DNA of 64,000 nucleotides from Isoetes taiwanensis (GCA_021234155.1 JAJEKV010000004.1:3908109-3972108), one strand, 5' to 3'; positions 9,023 to 21,131 are shown, counted from the stretch's first letter. A program made the numbers and translations. Notes: a model not told the origin generated them from the letters alone.

Positions 9023-12000
9023 ATATTTATACACAAGTACCATTCCCATGGAGCTTGTTTCAGCCCATAGACTGCCCTATTCAATCTCCAGACCTTATTT
9101 TTACCTTTTTCATATCCTGGGGCCTGCTTCATAAAAACTTTTTCATCCAACTTTGCATTCAGAAAAGCTGTTTTTACATCCATGTGATGTAATTCTAAAT
9201 TTAAGGCATTTGCTAGACCCAAGAGCACTTTTATACTTGTGAGTTTTACAATGGGTGAGTAAGTTTCCTCGAAGTCTTTCCCCTTCTTTTGTGTAAATCC
9301 TTGTGCAGCAAGACGAGCTTTGTATTTTTTTGAGCTATCCACATCTTCTTTGATTTTGAATATCCAGTTACTCCCAATTATATTATGATCTGCAGGGTAA
9401 TCAACAAGTTCATAAGTTTCAGTCTCATTGAATGATAAAAGTTCATCTTCCATGGCTTCCTCCCACTTGGCCTTGTCTGGACAACTCAGTGCCTCATCTA
9501 CTGTCCTTGGTATACTTGCATCTGCTACTAAAGCCATAATTTGTTCATAATCATGCCCTAAATCTTCAAGCCTTTTACTTCTCCCTGTTTCATTCCTTCC
9601 ATAAGCATCCTTGTCTACATTTGCTTCCTCTAATAACTTTTCAACTTGTGATCTTCTTTTGCCTTTGACACCTGCTTCTTCAATGTTATTTCCTTGTTGA
9701 TTCTTGTCTATATCTAATGTATCCCCTGTATGATCTGCTGTATCTTTTTCATCATCATCACCATCTAAAATAGCATCCATTAGTTTTCCACAAGTTTCTA
9801 CAATTTTGTTCCTGTTTTGTTCAACTGTTTTCTTGTGTTGTCTGTCTTTGTAAACAAGATTTTCATCAAACAATACATCTCTGCTGACTATTACTGACTT
9901 TGAACTTGGAACAAAAATTCTAAATCCTTTACTTTCTTCATCATATCCTACTAGAAAGCGTATTTCAGCCTTGTTGTCTAGCTTTTTTCTCAGCTCTGAG
10001 GGAATATGTGTGTATGCCAAGCATCCATACACTTTAGACATGTCATAATCTAGACTAGTTCTGTTACTTGACCATACTAATTCAGGAATATTACCTTGTA
10101 TGCTCGAGGATGGCAGCCTATTTTGTATAGTTACAGCAGTCTTCAATGCTTTCCCATAAATAGTTGGGTAGACCACTAGCTTTAATCATTGATCTGACAG
10201 CATCCATTAATGTCATGTTTCTTCTTTCTGCAACACCATTTTGCTGAGGACTGTACCTACAAGTCAATTGCCTTTTTATCCCATTAGCAATGCAAAAAAG
10301 CTTGAATTTGGTAGACAAGTATTCTCCACCCCTATCTGATCGAATGCACTTTACCTTTTTTCCAGTTTGTCTTTCCATTTGTGCTACATAATGCTTGAAT
10401 GCATGCAGTGCTTGTGATTTTCTCTCCAAGCAGTAGCATTTACATTTTCTAGAATGGTCATCTATAAAAGATATAAAGTACCTTTTGTTTGTTTTCCCTT
10501 TCACATTCAATGGCCCACACAAGTCAGTGTGTACAAGTTCTAATATTTCTCCAGCTCGTTTCTTACTTCTTTTAAATGGCAGCCTGTTTAATTTTCCAAG
10601 TTCACATCCTTCACAAATTAGATTCCCTGAATCTACACTATTGCATTCAATCCAGCCTTTCTTGGCTAAGCCCTTAATGTTGTTAAAGTGAGTATGAGCT
10701 AACCTACTGTGCCATAATTTAAAATCTGAAGTACTCACAGCATTTATTTCATTGTAAACTGAATTATCCAACTGAAAGAGGTTCTCAACACGTTCTGCAA
10801 CAAACTTTTTTTCATTTCCCATAAAGATATTACATCCTTGGGAGTCAAAATTGACTCTATATCCAAGATCTACTAATTGACTAACAGAAATCAGATTTTT
10901 AATTATGCTAGGCACGCATAAAACATTTTCAATATCAACTATATTTCCATCTAGGTCTAATAACTGCAACAATCCTCTACCTTCAATGGTTTGCAATGCT
11001 CCATTCCCTACTTGCACACTTTTTGTATGATTCTTGGAGATTTTCTTGAGGAGATCAGTAGTTTGCACTACTGATCTTTCAGCTCCACTATCAACTACAA
11101 GAAAATGAGAATTTTTGTTAGCAATCTTTTCATCAAGTATGGCAAATTCACCACTTACCTCTTCCTCGTCTTCAATACACTCTTTTTCTTCTTGCTCATG
11201 CTCTTTAGCAATAAAGATTCCAGCTGGTTTTCTTCCTCCTTTCCCTCTTGTGTCTATTTTCCTCCCAGCATTGCTTTTCCCTTTATAATCCTTTGGGGTG
11301 GAGCATGTAGCAGCCAAATGACCCCTGCATCCACAGTTATAGCAGCTGAAATCCCTTTTTAATTTTGGGCAATTGTTCTTAACATGCCCTTCCTCATTAC
11401 AATTATAGCAAACAATTTTTTTGTATGAGCCTTTTCCCTTTTTTCCCGCAAATAAGATTTCTGCTCCTTCATCATCATTATTTCTTGCAACTTTTTTCTG
11501 TTCAATTTCAGTCCTCAATATGCTTTCTGCCTCCTCTCTATTTTTTGCTACATTTCTTATAAAAAGCCCCAATTGCTCATTTTCAATAACTGCTCTAGCT
11601 ATGGTGAGAACTTGAAACCTTTCAGATAGGTCAACTCCAGCAGCAGCCAAATCAGCCACAATATTGTCAAATTTGCTAAAAAAATCAGACTAGTCATCAT
11701 CATCATGCAACTTTAAATTTCTAAGTTCCTTGTCAAGCAAATCAATTTGGGAGGATGTTTTCTCTTCAAAATGCTTGATCAAATACATCCACATCTCTCT
11801 TGGAGTCTTATTTTTTAATTTTAATCTTATGGTAGGACTTACCTTGGAAGTGATGATTCCTTGTGCCTCTTTTACCCTTGCATATTCAGTTTTGGTCCCT
11901 TTGATCCCTCTAGCAGATTCAGCAGAGTTGACTTCCCCTGAACTTTCAGACTCATTAGCGCTGGTTCCTCCTCCAGACCTTGCAATAACACTTGCATTAG

Positions 12001-12181
12001 ACCTATTTCCATTGCTAGACAGACTTTCTCCTAAGGGATTGACCAGATCCCAAAGCTCCTCCACTTCTAGAATGTGTATTATTGAGTCCTTCCAGACTTG
12101 AAAGCCAGGACCCCGTTTATACACATCTACAACACTCAATAGACTGGCTCCAAACCTACTTGATATTCTGCACAACTTCAC
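9023..12181 (-). pseudogene. copia-1 gag-pol (gag, protease, integrase, first part of reverse transcriptase)
   Basis: A typical Ty1-copia polyprotein read leftwards. Gag comes first. Two CCHC knuckles follow at about 11.38 kb (CYNCNEEGHVKNNCP) and 11.31 kb (CYNCGCRGHLAATC). The protease has VVDSGAERSVV (about 11.09 kb). The pre-integrase zinc region (WHSRLAHTHF) and an integrase with HTDLCGP, RSDRGGEY and SPQQNGVAERRN come next. Reverse transcriptase runs up to VYGLKQAPWEWY. One in-frame stop (TAG, 11690) and one frameshift near 10,165, inside integrase, break the frame. Reverse transcriptase is then interrupted by the 2.66-kb insertion and continues at 6361. Integrase before reverse transcriptase is the copia order. 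The copy is dead. Confidence 0.95.
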
Positions 12182-12188
12182 TTATCCT

Positions 12189-12200
12189 GCTCTGATACCA
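12189..12200 (-). other. copia-1 primer-binding site
   Basis: TGGTATCAGAGC on the minus strand, two bases inside the LTR end at 12203. It is complementary to initiator tRNA-Met. Confidence 0.9.
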
Positions 12201-12202
12201 GA

Positions 12203-12845
12203 TGTGAATATTAGAGCACAATTTCAATACCTTAGATGCACAAAAGCATAGAATTATCCAATGATCAATTTATTCAATAACTATTCTTCAATGTTTGTAC
12301 ATGAGAACAATGAAGACCAATGTGAATATATTAATGAAATAATTCACATCATACTTGTATCACTGTAGCAATGCAAAGCTAACCATTACTTTCATTAATC
12401 CCGATCAATCAATTGCCTCCATTGTCGATCGATCAGTTTCCTTGTCCGGCCATGTTCGGTTCTGTCATGAACGCTTAATTTAATCCTTGACTTCGACGAT
12501 TCAGCAGTGAATTTAGCAGGTCGGCCCGGGCTTGTCTCAGTAGTTTCCAATTTGATTTCCTTTGCCTCCAAATTCCTGTCCACCTCATTAATATAACTTT
12601 AGTAATTTTATCCTTTGCCCTTTGCTCGAATATTTCAATGGTTTAACTTGACCATTGAACCTAAGGCTCCTTATTATAACTCACCATTGAACCTTTAGGT
12701 TTACAAGCCAATATCACCTTGATGCTTCATCTCCATTGTGCAACCAATGGTTGAATTTAGAAGTCTGAACTGAGTGCCTGAGGTACTAGGTCTTCTTATC
12801 TACTACGATTTGTCTGCACAAATTATGCAATAATAAACTCCAACA
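12203..12845 (-). repeat. copia-1 5' LTR, 643 bp
   Basis: On the minus strand it starts TGTTGGAG (12845) and ends TATTCACA (12203), next to the primer site. The 3' LTR is not in the window: the element is interrupted at 5720. The outer boundary at 12845 is inferred from the TGTTGG/CCAACA-type end usual in plant copia elements. Confidence 0.75.
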
Positions 12846-13268
12846 AAATCCAAATGGTCTCAGTGTTGTCTAGCTCCTGAGTCTTTCTCATCTTTTTCAC
12901 ATTCAAGTCAAAGATGTTTACATCAACAGGAGGCACCCTACCCATAGTATCTGGTAGCTTCTTTTGTGCATAAGCATCCCATAATTCATTCCACTTAAGC
13001 CATACTGCCTGTTTACAAAAGAAAATCTTATACAAGTCTGTTGGACCTGACTTGCTAGATGTGCCATAAGGATTTGCATTGTCATCACCATCCTTTTTCT
13101 TCGATTTTCTTGCAGTCTTCTTCTTCTCCTGTATAATTTTATGCGATAGAGTCTATTCCAGCAGCTTGAATGCTTTAGACTTTGACTCGCCCTGTTTGGT
13201 GGCTAATGGGCAGCCATATTCTACCCACTGTTGACGGGCATGGCGCAGTTGCTCCAGTATGGACTACA
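12846..13268 (-). pseudogene. Broken coding fragment cut by copia-1, unknown
   Basis: A minus-strand frame is open from about 13268 to the copia LTR except for TAG near 13151. It has a basic Lys-rich stretch (EKKKTARKSKKKDGDD) followed by a segment rich in Trp and aromatics (AVWLKWNELWDAY). It stops looking coding exactly at the copia-1 LTR, so it is probably the gene or element that copia-1 inserted into. I do not recognise it. Confidence 0.4.
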
Positions 13269-13369
13269 ATAGTACAGAAATTGGATCCGTATCTTAGAAC
13301 AGAAAGACGCTTGGCGCAAATCGAATTGAATTGAAGGGAATTGAATTGATTAAGACAGAAAGCATGCCT

Positions 13370-13628
13370 GGCATGAAATGAATTAAGCTATTAACGCAAA
13401 TGCCAGGCATGCTTTTAAATCAAAGCAATTCGTGCCAGGTGTGCTTTATGCTGTGTAAAAAGCACGCCTGGCATGAATTAAATCGAATTAAGCTATTAAT
13501 GCATTTCACACCAGACGTGCTTTTAAATCAATTTAATTCACACCAGGCATGCTTTAAAACATGCCTGGCGTAAATTAAATTGATTTAAAAGCACGTCTGG
13601 CGTGAATTAAGTTGATTTAAAAGCACGG
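13370..13628. repeat. Array of alternating inverted 20-bp repeats
   Basis: About eight copies of a motif close to AAGCAYGCCTGGCRTGAATT. Four read forward (about 13370, 13457, 13556, 13587) and four inverted (about 13400, 13430, 13506, 13539), with a ninth partial at 13618. Spacers are AT-rich and contain repeated TTAAATCAATTTAA-type blocks. The mixed orientation makes large hairpins or cruciforms likely. Confidence 0.8.
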
Positions 13629-13753
13629 CTAAATATTGAAATGATAACATCCTACTGTAGTTAATTACCCTTTGTATAGAAACGTCTTCCCCATTTCGGG
13701 GTGTAAAATCGCTAGTGGGGTACAACTTTTGGCGAAGCGTTTAAGCACTTTAA

Positions 13754-15601
13754 GTGCTGAAACTCGCGGACGTCGAAGCCCGTCACGCCCTTCTCCCTCC
13801 TTTTCCCCTGGGCGCGAAAACTCAGATCAGTGTTTCACTGTTGATGATGGAGGCATGGAGCGCGGATGATTTTCACACCATCAGAGGTCTGTGCAATTCG
13901 GGGGTGAAGCCCCACGAGGAAGAAGCTTGGTTGGAAAATAATGTCACGGATCGAGATTGGGATTCTGTTTGGACAAAGAAGTTGAACAAGGGAAAGATAA
14001 AATGGCACTGTGCAAAGGAGCATCTTCAAGAGAAGTTGGAAACACTCACCGAAAAATCTACAAGAATTGTCACAACAAAGAAGTAAGAAAGCAACCGGCC
14101 CTTGCTTTTTTGCGTTTGAAAATTGCACTAGATCAATACTTGCACCGAGGAACACAAAGTAAATCGGGCTGCATTTTTGTCGGCAATGTCAAAGATACCA
14201 CAACAATAGACAAGTAAAAACAGAGGCGGATGTTGTAGCACATGTTAGAAAAAACTGAAATGAAGGCAAAGCCAAAGGTGGCAAATTTGGATCAAATGAG
14301 ATCGGTGCATGTGATGAAAACATAAAACCTTAGAGAATGCAAAGATGAGATTGGAAAATCAGTTTTACTTATCACAAAGAACTGGAAGCAGGAGAGGGAA
14401 GTGAGCTGAAAGGCAATGAGAAGGCCTCTCGAATTACAAAAATGATGTTGGAAGAGGCTGAAAACAGCTTTTAAGACAGGCCACAAATGATTTGGCTACA
14501 AAGCGAGGAGGAGTTCAAGCTTAATCCAACATGTGAGTTGGAGGCAGAAATTAAAGATTTGGAGCAGCGGGCTGTCCGGATGGAAACTTGGCACGGGAAC
14601 AAGGTACAAAAGCAATGAACCCTACATCCGTTAATGAGCGGGTCAAACGTAAACTCAAACTTGAGGAGGAGTTAAAAGTTCTCAAGAAGAACGAGACTTA
14701 CGCATTTCTACATAAACAATTTGTGGAAGCTGAAAATGGATACTCCTGCAACATTTAGCATCTCTACTATTATACGAGATAAGTTGCTAGTGGAAGATCC
14801 ATTTTATACATGTTCGGCATGTGGTCTGGAATTCACTAAAGCTTACAGGTTAAGTTTAGCACTGAATTGCCGACATGAGTATCATATAGCTTGTTGTTCA
14901 TTGTTGAGAGGAGGACAATGTATTCATGGTTGCCCCGAAAGGTGCCGAGGGTGTATTTGACGAGCTAGGTTTTGGCCATGTTGCGTGTGCTTCAAATAGT
15001 ACACCAAAAAGGATGTGTTAATCCGATCTCCGCAATTGAGGTCTCACCGATTCGTGGTTCAAAGAAGGACAATGGCGCCATTTGAAGATGCACAACACCT
15101 GCAAAGTCCTATAGGAGTACAGTCAATTGTGACTGATTTGAATGCAACAGCAGAACCACCACCACCAGTCCAAGAAGCTGTCCAAGAAGCTATAGAAGAA
15201 GCTGTAAACACAACACCAGTTGTAAACACAAAGACGGTTGTGGAAAAAACAATGACCGATTGTACACATTGAAGCACCTAAGGAAGTTGAGGGAGTAATT
15301 CCATCGGATGAGGGCAACTTGGCTGAATATTTGACAAAAGGAAAGGGCAGAAGAACAAAGAGGGGTAAGCTGGAGGATAGCAAAGAAGTTGTTCAGGCTA
15401 CAAGAAAGAGAACAAGAAGTAGCTATGCAAAAGATGCAGGAAGGCCTCAATCATGACACCACACATATCGAAGTGTGTTCGAAGAAAATGCGTAATCAGG
15501 CCCTCAAGTTTGGTGAGCCCGATCTTCAACAAGTGATTGCCGCCATTAATAACCCCGGAAGGGGGTATGGGCATTCTTTGGCCAAGAAGGCCACAACTTA
15601 G
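13754..15601 (+). pseudogene. RING-like zinc-finger and coiled-coil gene remnant
   Basis: Plus-strand coding pieces in shifting frames: a charged helical part (13835-14088, WLENNVTDRDWDSVW), another (14083-14217), coiled-coil-like pieces near 14,480-14,720, a Cys/His-rich part (14721-14960) and Ala/Val/Thr-rich, then Lys/Arg-rich parts to 15601. The Cys/His part has CSACGLEF, then CRHEYHIACC and CIHGCPERC, which fits a degenerate RING or RING-like zinc site. A stop follows at 14958. The same frame then reopens at 15015-15272, and the frame shifts again near 15,270. Either this is a multi-exon gene whose introns I cannot place, or a decayed one. I favour decayed. Confidence 0.4.
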
Positions 15602-15788
15602 TGTTGCTTAAAACATTGACTATTATTGATTTTCTTTTGTTGCATTCACCGTAGGATTACCAGGTTGATTCTCGTTAGGTCGGAGAATCCTTGTTGATGA
15701 TACGTAAAGGTTTCCACATTCAACCCATTTTTCATTTTCATCTTCATCTATTTATTCATGTAGTAATTCTGTTGTGTAGGTATTCGGG

Positions 15789-16532
15789 ATGTTCCAACGC
15801 GTACTAAATATTGATTTGGCAGCAAAAGATAAACTCATTGTCTTGGATTTAAATGGTGTGTTGGTAAAAACATTTGGTGCAAATGAACACATACGCTTGG
15901 AAGCAGGATTGACAATGACATACACTAGCAGAAAGAAAGTGATATTCAGACCAGAAGCAGTGTTCTTCTTGAAGACTTTGTTACAGAAGTGTTGTGTTGG
16001 TATATGGTCATCAATGCAACTCTCTAATGTGGAAGATGTGCTGCAAGTACTATGTCCAGATTTGAGGGACAGATTTCAATTTGTATGGGGACAGGAAAAA
16101 TGTGTGCAGACCAGTTTTCACCACCCTAACAAACCTGGCTGTCCAGTCATGATGAAGCCACTTGGGAAAATATATGAGTCATACCCAAGATTCAAAGGTA
16201 AGACTTTGCTTCTTGATGATTCATTATACAAGTCTTACCTTAGCAGTCCCTGGAAATTTCTGCGGGTACCTGCATTCAAGATGGATGTCCATGATGAAGT
16301 GCTAACAGTACTCACCCCAAAGATAGAAGAAATACTGCAGGCCAAGACTGAGGAAAAAATGAAGTTACTGGTGAAGAACACACACAGATACAAGCCTTGG
16401 CCTAAGACAGATAGAAAGATTATGAAGCTATGCTTGGAAAGACTTTACGGAAAGCGATTCTTGATTCAGCAGAGTTTGTGAAGGAGGAATTGGAGAAGGT
16501 TTATGGTGATGACGATTGTCATTCTCCATGAT
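15789..16532 (+). CDS. NIF/FCP1-like HAD-superfamily phosphatase, plant DLNG type
   Basis: It starts at ATG 15789, nine bases after a splice-acceptor-like TTGTGTAG. So it may be a downstream exon. HAD motif 1 is VLDLNGVL: the nucleophile Asp20 is present, but the second Asp of DxDx(T/V) is Asn22. Motif 2 is GIWSSM (near residue 75) and the last motif is LLLDDSLYKSY (near residue 141). This layout is that of the NLI-interacting-factor/FCP1 family of protein phosphatases. The DLNG variant is known in plants, and loss of the general acid may weaken catalysis. The open frame ends at 16481. A different frame carries on as a plausible C-terminus (EFVKEELEKVYGDDD) to 16532, so there is a one-base shift or small intron near 16,425. 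Confidence 0.7.
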
Positions 16533-17150
16533 TATTGGCCTGTTTGTCATTTATTTAGGCCAAGGAATCCTACACTTTTCATGTACCATCTTTATCTTAA
16601 TTTAAGAATGTTTTTGCTATATTGTTTATGTAGTTCAATGCAGACTTGTCTATAATTTTTTGCTATATTGTTTATATATACTTCAATCTCGACCGAAAGG
16701 GATCTTTGTAAACTTATCAAGTGCTTAAAAAAAAAATTGCCTGCAAGTGCTAGTCTGGTATGAGTCTTAATGGCAGATACTGCTTATTGTCATGCAGTGA
16801 CAGTTACTTTTATGTAGTTGCTTAACGCTAGCAGAAGTGTTAATGTCATCATGTGCTTACTGTCATGCAGTTAAGGTGCAGTGCTTATTGTTAAGCTATA
16901 TAACTGTTTAAAGGTAGCTGTTTATTGCATAAGTGCTCGTGTGTTCCAGTGCTTACTCACTGGCACTGCTGAAACTGATTAAAATGCTTAGTGTTTGAAA
17001 CTAATGAAAGAGCTAGAGCACTGTTACATTCAAGCAGAATCTGAATGGACTGCACAGGAATTCGAACTTCATAAATTTGATAGATAGACAAAAATAACAT
17101 TTCATAGAAGAAGAAGAAGAGATTTCAATGAAACAAAGATAGAAACAAAG
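16533..17150. other. Non-coding, AT-rich
   Basis: This is the 3' flank of the phosphatase gene. It holds loosely repeated blocks such as GTGCTTA...TGTCATGCAGT (about 16,770-16,890) and an A-run near 16,728. I see no gene. Confidence 0.5.
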
Positions 17151-17894
17151 TTACAAAAAAGTTTGATGGAAACAAGATTTTTTATAAAAAAAGGCCCTTA
17201 GGCCAGTGTACACAAAAATCATATACAAAATTTTTACAAAATTTCGGCCCTGAGGCCAGTGTCTTCTTGAAAGGGGGGGTGTCTTCTTCAAAGGGGGTGT
17301 CTTCTTCATCAAGGGGGTTGTCTTCTTCATCAAAGGGGGGGTGTCTTCTTCAAGGGGGTGTCTTCTTCATCTTCATCTGCTTCTGCATCTTCATTCTCCA
17401 TCTGCAACAAATGAGAATAGAAGATTAAACAAACGAAAACTTGAAAACAGAAAACAAATGAAAATGCATGTACCTTTAAGGACCGCCCTGAACTCCTCCA
17501 AGTCGGCTTCCTCTTCTTCCTCTTCCTCTTCTTCTTCTTCCTCTTCTTCTTCTTCTTTTCCGGACCCGAATCCTCTTCTTTCGATTCATCTATCCAACCC
17601 CGCTTCATTGACAAAGAATTGACATATTCTAGAATTCATTTCCGATTCTCATTTTTACGATTCCTCATAGGAATCGGCAAAGATGAGGAATCGGAATCGA
17701 TTCCTCCTCAAACCGGGAGGCGATGGAGTGGGGCGGGGAGAGGAGGCAAGCAGAGTGGGGCGAGGAGGAGGAGGCAAAGCAGAGGCAGCAAGAATTTCCG
17801 GCAGAGGCGGGAAGAGTGGAGGGAACACCTCTTCGACGCTTAGTAAGCGCCTCTTCGAGGTGACCTCCAGCTCCTCTGATCTTGCTCGCTTCAT
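17151..17894 (-). CDS. Low-complexity charged protein(s), uncertain gene
   Basis: A minus-strand frame from ATG 17894 begins MKRARSEELEVTSKRRLL and is Pro-rich for 79 residues, to 17655. A second frame (from 17614) has a Lys/Arg run, or a Glu run in the neighbouring frame, then EDAEADEDEED and repeated KKTPPL units down to 17330. GC-rich DNA around 17.7-17.9 kb looks like a genuine gene start. I could not find a splice pattern linking the two frames. It could be a nuclear protein gene with an intron, or a remnant. Confidence 0.3.
17258..17382. repeat. Minisatellite, about 22-bp unit
   Basis: About five units of GGGGGTGTCTTCTTCAT and close variants in a row. It is read on the minus strand as repeated KKTPPL. 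Confidence 0.7.
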
Positions 17895-18390
17895 GCCGGA
17901 ATGGGCGGAATGCTTGGGAATGCGAAGGAATTGGGAGGCGGAGTGCAGAGGAATTGGCGGAGCGTGAGCTTGTGAGAAGAGCTTACGCTTAAAGCCCTCT
18001 TTGCTTAAATCACATGCTTAGGCGTCGGTGTGACGATAAACCTCACCTGCGCCAAAACAATTAATTAAGAACCAGGCTTAAATATTTTCAGATGACGGTC
18101 GAATTGACACATGTCACATCGAGGAAATGCCTTGACAATATAATTTTGCCAAGAATGTTGGGATAGTGATGGTACCAAAATAAATAATTGAACCTTATTC
18201 CAATGTCACAAATCTACATTCTTATAAACAACAATTCAATCTTCATTTTCGGCACGCGTGTCCATGCACACCACCCTTGTGCATCCTCACTATTGTTAAT
18301 ATATATAAAAATATGTGCTTACGTGCTTAGGTCTTTGGAACAACAAATCACTTGAAAAGAATAACATCAATTTCGTTAAGTGTCAAACAA
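17895..18390. other. Non-coding spacer
   Basis: A GC-rich leader of the uncertain gene on the left gives way to AT-rich DNA. No gene, tRNA or repeat is seen. Confidence 0.4.
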
Positions 18391-20720
18391 TTACATTGTT
18401 ATTGGGAGATCGGCCATAATTTTTTCATGGGTCTCTGTGAAATTGCAGACATAATCCAGGCCTTCTATTTTTTCCATATCAATTTTAGGATATCTTACCA
18501 CATGGCTGTGCACGGAGGCTTCGGGTTGTTTAGTGAGCAACATATACTTGAAATTACCCAAGAATTGATAATACAATCCACTTAAGATAACCTCATGCAC
18601 TCCAAATTTTGCCCCATCCATCTTTGTATGAATCTTCAAGTGTGCATTTGGGTTAGGCACTTGAGGATGTAGAAGTCCACACCCTCGTAATTGTCTACCT
18701 CCGCATTCACCGCAAAATTGTCACCTACCTCTACCAAATTACTCGATCCATTCATTGGCTTGTTCAAGAGTCTCCTTTTTCTTCTCAACTCCTGGTTTTA
18801 AGTCAGTTACCTCCCACTTTCCAAATCTACCTGTATTGATGCAGGAGTCCCAATTATGATCCATGCAAAACGAGCAGAAACATGACAGGCATCTATGAGC
18901 AAGCCTGTTTGGTCTACTCCTGCTGACAGGTCTGATACAGTGAATCTTCTTTGTGCCTTTGAGTGTTTCAATTTCATATTCTTCCATGTTTGCCACAACA
19001 GCAGGTTCAATTTCCCAAAAATATCTTTTGATCTCATCTGTTTCATCGACTGGTAGACTGTTGAAATATGTACACAGAAATTTTACAATATCTTTAGCAT
19101 GCCTCAGTTGCACACCATTGGGTTTGAGTTGTTCCTTACTTAGCAGCCTTTTGATAACAGCACCTGCACCATCATGTTCACCTTTACCATGAGCAGTGGC
19201 AAAGTAGTTCCACACTATTTCCTTGTCATTGATTGTGAAGTACCTGCCTAAGAAAAAAAAAGGTTTTCCTGACTTGAATTGTGATGAGCAGCCATCACTC
19301 CAAACCCAATGCTTCTCATACTCTATTTCCTGTTCCTTAAGCCATGCAACATGCTTTTGTAGGCAGTGTTCTACAAATAATGAGTCATGCACTTTATCAT
19401 CAGAAATGTAAAAGTGAGTCTCTTTTATGATCTTCCTACCATTGTTGAGTCTATTCCGATCCGCTCCAATCTTACATTTCTTTTTTTTCTTCTTTGGGCA
19501 GTCTTCTTCTGTCCGCACAGGAACAGGAATATCAGCACTTTTGTCATGTCTATATGTTATGTGAACAAGTATAGAAACTTGATCGTATGCTGCATTGACG
19601 GGGCTCATTCGGATCTTGATCTTTGTAATTTTACGCAAAGTCAATAATGTATACAATTGTATCTTCCGAAATGATGACACACCTGCTTGTTTAAACTGAT
19701 TGGCCTTTTAATGTGCTATGTAATTGTGTGAAACAAAATCTGATATTACCTTCTTCACTTCCTCTTGAAACTCTTTGGGACTTCTCTCCTTCTGTACTAA
19801 TCTCAAGACAGGTTTGTACCTCAAAGCCTTTCTTGGATCCCTGAATTCTCTGTCCTGGTCCACAGGTTGCTTTTCAAATGTCTTCCAAGTAACTAGTACT
19901 GAACCCATGCCATCCATTTCCTGTGGACATTTTCTAATTCTATCCAACCCACATTTTTTACAACCCAACATCAAGCAGTTATGATCAAACCACTCCTCAT
20001 CATCACCTTTCTTTGCGGACCACTTGTCTCCATAAATCACTGGTGCACTTGATTGTATGCTCCTTGGCTGCACATTCTGGGCCAGGGCCACAAATCTCAC
20101 AGTGGCAGTTGCAATTGTCATGAACTCCACCCGATTTTCTCAGGCTGTTCAATCCCTGCATGATGTATTCAAATTTCAAGTGGTAAATGCAACAGCATGT
20201 ATGCCTCTCACGATCCTCCTTACAAAACTTCGGTTTCAACCTCTCAAAAGTCCGCAATGCAATTTTGATATGAGGATTCTCCCTCTAAACCTCGAGGTAG
20301 AATTGCAAGCTGCAGGGAAATCGTGTGAATGCCAAATAAATGCTACATATAATGAACCCTACAATATAGGATGAATACTTACTTGGCTGACTTCAAGAAG
20401 GTGAATTGGATGTTCCATCTTTATTCCTGTCTCTGATACATACTTCCTCACGTCTTTCTTGTATGGAGAAACTCTTGTATTTTCTGTCCAGAACTTGATA
20501 ACAGCTTCTCTATTGTGATCTAACATGCTATCCATCCGCTTCCTCCTCCTGAACATTGACCAAGGTCCTTCCCCTTTGTTAGCTTGCACCCTTCTTTGAA
20601 AAGCATTTGAAATTGTTTTTCTGGGGATGCTGAGCAATCTGGCCACTTCTGCTTGGGGAAATTTTTTCCATGGTCTTTTTCATGCTGGTCTTTATGGTCT
20701 TCTTGTGGCCTCTTTGTCAA
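18391..20720 (-). pseudogene. Decayed transposase-like gene of an uncharacterised family (WSDGCSSQFKS / HGKGEHDGAG type)
   Basis: In order on the minus strand: a helix-turn-helix-like start (20646, RKTISNAFQRR) and FWTENTRVSPYKKDVRKY; a Cys/His-rich part at 20.0-20.25 kb (CNCHCEICGPGPEC, then CLMLGCKKCG); a core at 18739-19680 with HWVWSDGCSSQFKSGKPFFF and WNYFATAHGKGEHDGAGAVI; and a Cys-rich block (CLSCFCSFC). A C-terminal part follows at 18391-18660 and may be BAH-like. The DG...Q, HGKGxxDG arrangement resembles transposase-like proteins I associate with invertebrate and basal plant genomes, but I cannot name the family. Damage: frameshift near 20,030; stop TAA at 19631-19633 in the IIDFA frame; frameshift just after it. 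An intron with a normal acceptor is likely between 20,359 and 20,257. Confidence 0.6.
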
Positions 20721-20780
20721 ATCTTTCTTATGTCGATGCTCTTATCGTAGTCCAATGCGCTATAAAGATATATGCATGAA

Positions 20781-21131
20781 AAAATGTAATAGTATTATTT
20801 GGAATCATTCTTTTATAACAATTTGAACTTGTACACGACTAGGATGAATTATTAATCGAATTGAATTACACAAGATTTGATGGATTATTAGTCAAGCTTA
20901 AGAGAATTGACTCTATCTAACATGGCTCATCGAAGTTCTAACTCAATACAAATTGAGAAAATGTAATAAGACTATTTGAAATTATTCTTTTATAACAATT
21001 TGAACTTGTACACGACTAGGATGAATTATTAATCAAGAATTACACAACATTTGATGGATTATTAGTCAAGCTTAAGAGAATTGACTCTATCTAACATGGC
21101 TCATCGAAGTTCTAACTCAATACAAATTGAG
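20781..21131. repeat. Tandem duplication, about 175-bp unit
   Basis: Copy 1 (20781-20957) and copy 2 (20958-21131) are nearly identical. Each runs from AAAATGTAATA to TACAAATTGAG. Non-coding. Confidence 0.9.

Noticed and set aside
13370-13628. CRISPR-like array
   Set aside because: Repeats alternate in orientation, spacers are short and similar, and the host is eukaryotic.
17341-17622. Poly-Ser protein on the plus strand
   Set aside because: Complement of the Lys/Glu-rich tract and minisatellite.
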